A stretch of DNA of 64,000 nt from Flagellimonas onchidii (GTDB lineage Bacteria > Bacteroidota > Bacteroidia > Flavobacteriales > Flavobacteriaceae). The notes under the pieces are model-generated. The model was not told where the DNA came from. It ran no database searches and saw only the letters and a program-made list of their open reading frames with translations. Below, piece by piece: positions 61,820 through 64,000 of the stretch. A program made the translations under genes and the position numbers. The first letter of the stretch is position 1. The number at the start of each line of letters is the position of its first letter. The stretch is taken from the NCBI RefSeq assembly GCF_004804315.1, contig NZ_SRXX01000001.1:310001-374000 (forward strand), given 5' to 3'.

Positions 61820-64000
61820 ATGAGAACAAAACTTAATGGATTGTTAACGCTGTTATTGGCGTTTGTTGTGCATGTTTCCTTTGCACAAGACAAGACGATT
61901 ACAGGTACTGTTACGGATGCCGATGGACTTCCGTTACCTGGAGTCAATATTGTCGTTCAAGGCACCACTAATGGTACCCAAACAGATTTTGATGGAAACT
62001 ATGCTATTAGTGCCAGTCAAGGTCAAACACTTCTTTTCACCTATATTGGGCAAAGACCAACAAGTAGGGCTGTAGGTTCAGAGAGCGTAATCAACGTTCA
62101 AATGCAAGAGGATACTCAAGCGCTAGAAGAAGTTGTAGTTACGGCTCTTGGTATAAAAAGAGAGAAACAAGCTCTTGGATACGCTGTTAGCGAGGTTGGA
62201 GAGGAAGAACTCGAATCACGTCCCGAAGGTGATGTAGCCAGGGTTCTTCAAGGAAAAGCCTCTGGGGTGCAGATTACCAATCAAAGTGGTCTTTCAGGAT
62301 CTGGAACCAATGTTGTTATTAGAGGTTTTAGTTCATTCAGCTCTAGTAACCAAGCTCTTTTCATTGTTGACGGCGTGCCATTTAGCACAGACACCAACTC
62401 TCAAGGTAGAATAGGTGATCGTAACGACTTTATTAATGGAAACAACGGTTCAAGTAGGTTTTTGGACCTTGACCCAAACAACATTGAAAGCGTAAACGTT
62501 CTTAAAGGTTTGGCTGCGGCCACACTATACGGTTCCCAAGGTAGAAACGGGGTTATCCTGATTACTACTAAAGGTGGTTCTTCTAGAGGAGCTGGACCGA
62601 AAAAGAATGAGGTCACCATAAACGCCTCCACCTTTTTCAACGAAATCGCTTCATTACCAGATTATCAAGATGAATATGGTAATGGGTTTGACCAATCTTT
62701 CGGATGGTTTTTCAGTAACTGGGGGCCAAGCTTTAATAGAGACGGAGCTTCAGGATGGGCTGCACAAAATGCCATTGATGACAACGGAACTTTGGCTCAC
62801 CCATACTCTACTGCTGCTGCTGCTACTGGTATTCCAGCGGCTTTCCCAGAATTTCAAGGAGCCAGGTATGAGTGGAGACCTTATGACAGTGTGAAGAACT
62901 TCTTTAGAACTGGAACTATCGTAAACACCTCTGTAAACGTAAGAGGGGTTTCCGATGATGGCAATATTGGTTATAATATCAACTATGGTTTCTTAAATGA
63001 CCAAGGTTTTACACCAAACAATAGTGTTAACAGAAATACTTTATCTGTAGGTGGACGTGCTAAGCTGTCCAATAAGTTTACCGTTAATGGAACTTTGAAC
63101 TTTGCAAGAACAAAGTTCGTTTCACCTCCAGTTGCATTAAGTCAAGGTAATGGTGCTACAGGTACAGGTTCTTCAGTTTTTGGAGATCTTTGGTTTACAC
63201 CACGTAGTATTGATGTTGTAGGACTTCCTTTCCAAAACCCTGTTACCGGTGGAAGTGTTTATTACAGACAGAACAACTCTATACAACACCCATTATGGAC
63301 TGTTGCCAATGCAGAGTCACAACAGCACACCAACAGGGTCTTTGGTAGCGCTACTGTTCAATACGAGATTAACGATAACCTGAACTTGGTATATCGCGCA
63401 GGTATTGATGTGTATAGTGAAAACAATATTCAGTCCCAAAACAAGGGAGGTATCAACAGTAACAGTGGTGATGTTCGATTGGCAAGTGGCGTCTACGAAA
63501 CTTGGAACAACACCAACACTATTTGGGACCACAACTTAGTTTTGAACGGTTCATTTGCAATTACGGACAAAATCAACACCAACTTCAACGTAGGTGGTAC
63601 ATCTAGGAGAGAAATTTTTGATCAGAATGGTGTGGCCAGTGATGGACAGCAAGTATTCGGTGTTTTGAGGCATTTCAATTTCTTGAATCAAAATGAAATC
63701 CAAACGTTTACTGAGCGTAACATTGTTGGACTTTACGGTCAGGCAGAATTTGATTATGACAGCATGGTTTATCTAACAGTTGCTGCAAGAAACGATTGGG
63801 TATCCAACTTCTCCGTAGCTAACAGGTCTCTTTTCTACCCAAGTGCGAGTATCTCTGTAATTCCAACTAAAATCTTTGATGGATTGAAATCAGAGAACGT
63901 TTTGAACTATTTGAAACTTAGAGCTGGTTACGGAACTTCGGCAAACTTTGATTCATCTGCCTATCCAGTAGCTGCTACACTTCGTTTAGATACGCAGGAT
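61820..64000 (+). CDS. SusC/RagA-family TonB-linked outer membrane protein (partial)
   Basis: The first 727 codons are present and the frame is open to the window end. Signal peptide MRTKLNGLLTLLLAFVVHVSFAQ; a CarboxypepD_reg-like module KTITGTVTDADGLPLPGVNIVVQGTTNGTQTDFDGNYAI; then EEVVVTALGIKREKQALGYAV and a plug with VARVLQGKASGVQITNQSG and the box SVNVLKGLAAATLYGSQGRNGVILITTK, followed by barrel strands. These are the SusC hallmarks; a SusD-like partner is expected beyond the window. It imports a glycan or peptide-like oligomer, substrate unknown. Confidence 0.97.
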   Translation, partial: MRTKLNGLLTLLLAFVVHVSFAQDKTITGTVTDADGLPLPGVNIVVQGTTNGTQTDFDGNYAISASQGQTLLFTYIGQRPTSRAVGSESVINVQMQEDTQALEEVVVTALGIKREKQALGYAVSEVGEEELESRPEGDVARVLQGKASGVQITNQSGLSGSGTNVVIRGFSSFSSSNQALFIVDGVPFSTDTNSQGRIGDRNDFINGNNGSSRFLDLDPNNIESVNVLKGLAAATLYGSQGRNGVILITTKGGSSRGAGPKKNEVTINASTFFNEIASLPDYQDEYGNGFDQSFGWFFSNWGPSFNRDGASGWAAQNAIDDNGTLAHPYSTAAAATGIPAAFPEFQGARYEWRPYDSVKNFFRTGTIVNTSVNVRGVSDDGNIGYNINYGFLNDQGFTPNNSVNRNTLSVGGRAKLSNKFTVNGTLNFARTKFVSPPVALSQGNGATGTGSSVFGDLWFTPRSIDVVGLPFQNPVTGGSVYYRQNNSIQHPLWTVANAESQQHTNRVFGSATVQYEINDNLNLVYRAGIDVYSENNIQSQNKGGINSNSGDVRLASGVYETWNNTNTIWDHNLVLNGSFAITDKINTNFNVGGTSRREIFDQNGVASDGQQVFGVLRHFNFLNQNEIQTFTERNIVGLYGQAEFDYDSMVYLTVAARNDWVSNFSVANRSLFYPSASISVIPTKIFDGLKSENVLNYLKLRAGYGTSANFDSSAYPVAATLRLDTQD

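Overview
The window comes from a member of the Bacteroidota, most likely the family Flavobacteriaceae (Muricauda/Flagellimonas-like; the genus is an impression, not a computed result). The evidence is moderate AT-richness, many lipoproteins, a type IX secretion C-terminal domain, SusC-type and STN-type TonB receptors, FecR/ECF sigma pairs, -7 boxes of the form TAnnTTTG, absence of Shine-Dalgarno sequences, and a ribosomal-protein super-operon in the order usual for flavobacteria. No rRNA, tRNA, CRISPR array, prophage or intact IS was seen.

Layout. 1-8 kb: mixed housekeeping and accessory genes (membrane fatty acid hydroxylase, Fe-S-type cysteine cluster protein, methyltransferase, metzincin-like lipoprotein, QueE, HerA-like ATPase, lipoproteins, HxlR regulator, hydrolase). 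8-12.4 kb: a carbohydrate locus with three DUF1080 (3-keto-disaccharide hydrolase family) lipoproteins, a Tat-exported Gfo/Idh/MocA oxidoreductase and a VOC protein. 12.3-15.5 kb: DUF2306 protein, a 50-residue lipoprotein, folD and ffh. 15.6-21.6 kb: a cell-surface signalling locus made of a modular-repeat lipoprotein, an ECF sigma factor, a FecR anti-sigma factor and an STN-TonB receptor; the lipoprotein and fecR genes share a long, identically spaced promoter-like motif. 21.7-27.7 kb: an accessory island with a palindromic repeat, a 1053-residue T9SS-secreted lipase-like protein, three tandem DUF6252-like lipoprotein genes plus the tail of a fourth, a remnant of a TonB receptor 3' end, and a DUF559 nuclease gene bracketed by inverted copies of a palindromic motif. 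27.6-36.4 kb: MtfA-like peptidase, argS, small hypothetical proteins, a regulatory-domain exported protein, RDD protein, a divergent XRE regulator with operator-like palindromes, and REP-like elements. 36.4-44 kb: two arginine-deiminase-superfamily enzymes, gltA, glycogen synthase, eno and carA. 44.1-61.4 kb: the rpsL-to-rplQ ribosomal cluster (31 genes, including rpmD and rpmJ), all on the minus strand, with a good consensus promoter before rpsL and a structured terminator-like segment between rpsJ and rplC. 61.8 kb to the end: the first 727 codons of a SusC/RagA receptor that runs out of the window.

How the parts work together. The ribosomal cluster supplies 28 ribosomal proteins plus EF-G, SecY, IF-1 and the RNA polymerase alpha subunit. 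The ECF/FecR/TonB/lipoprotein locus looks like a self-contained envelope sensing circuit. The DUF1080/Gfo-Idh locus fits periplasmic 3-keto-glycoside processing. The most unusual material is (i) the shared ECF promoter motif with its repeat lipoprotein, (ii) the DUF559 gene inside inverted palindromic ends, (iii) the tandem DUF6252 array with a decayed copy, (iv) the rpsJ-rplC leader, and (v) heptamer-periodic tandem repeats in at least three intergenic positions.
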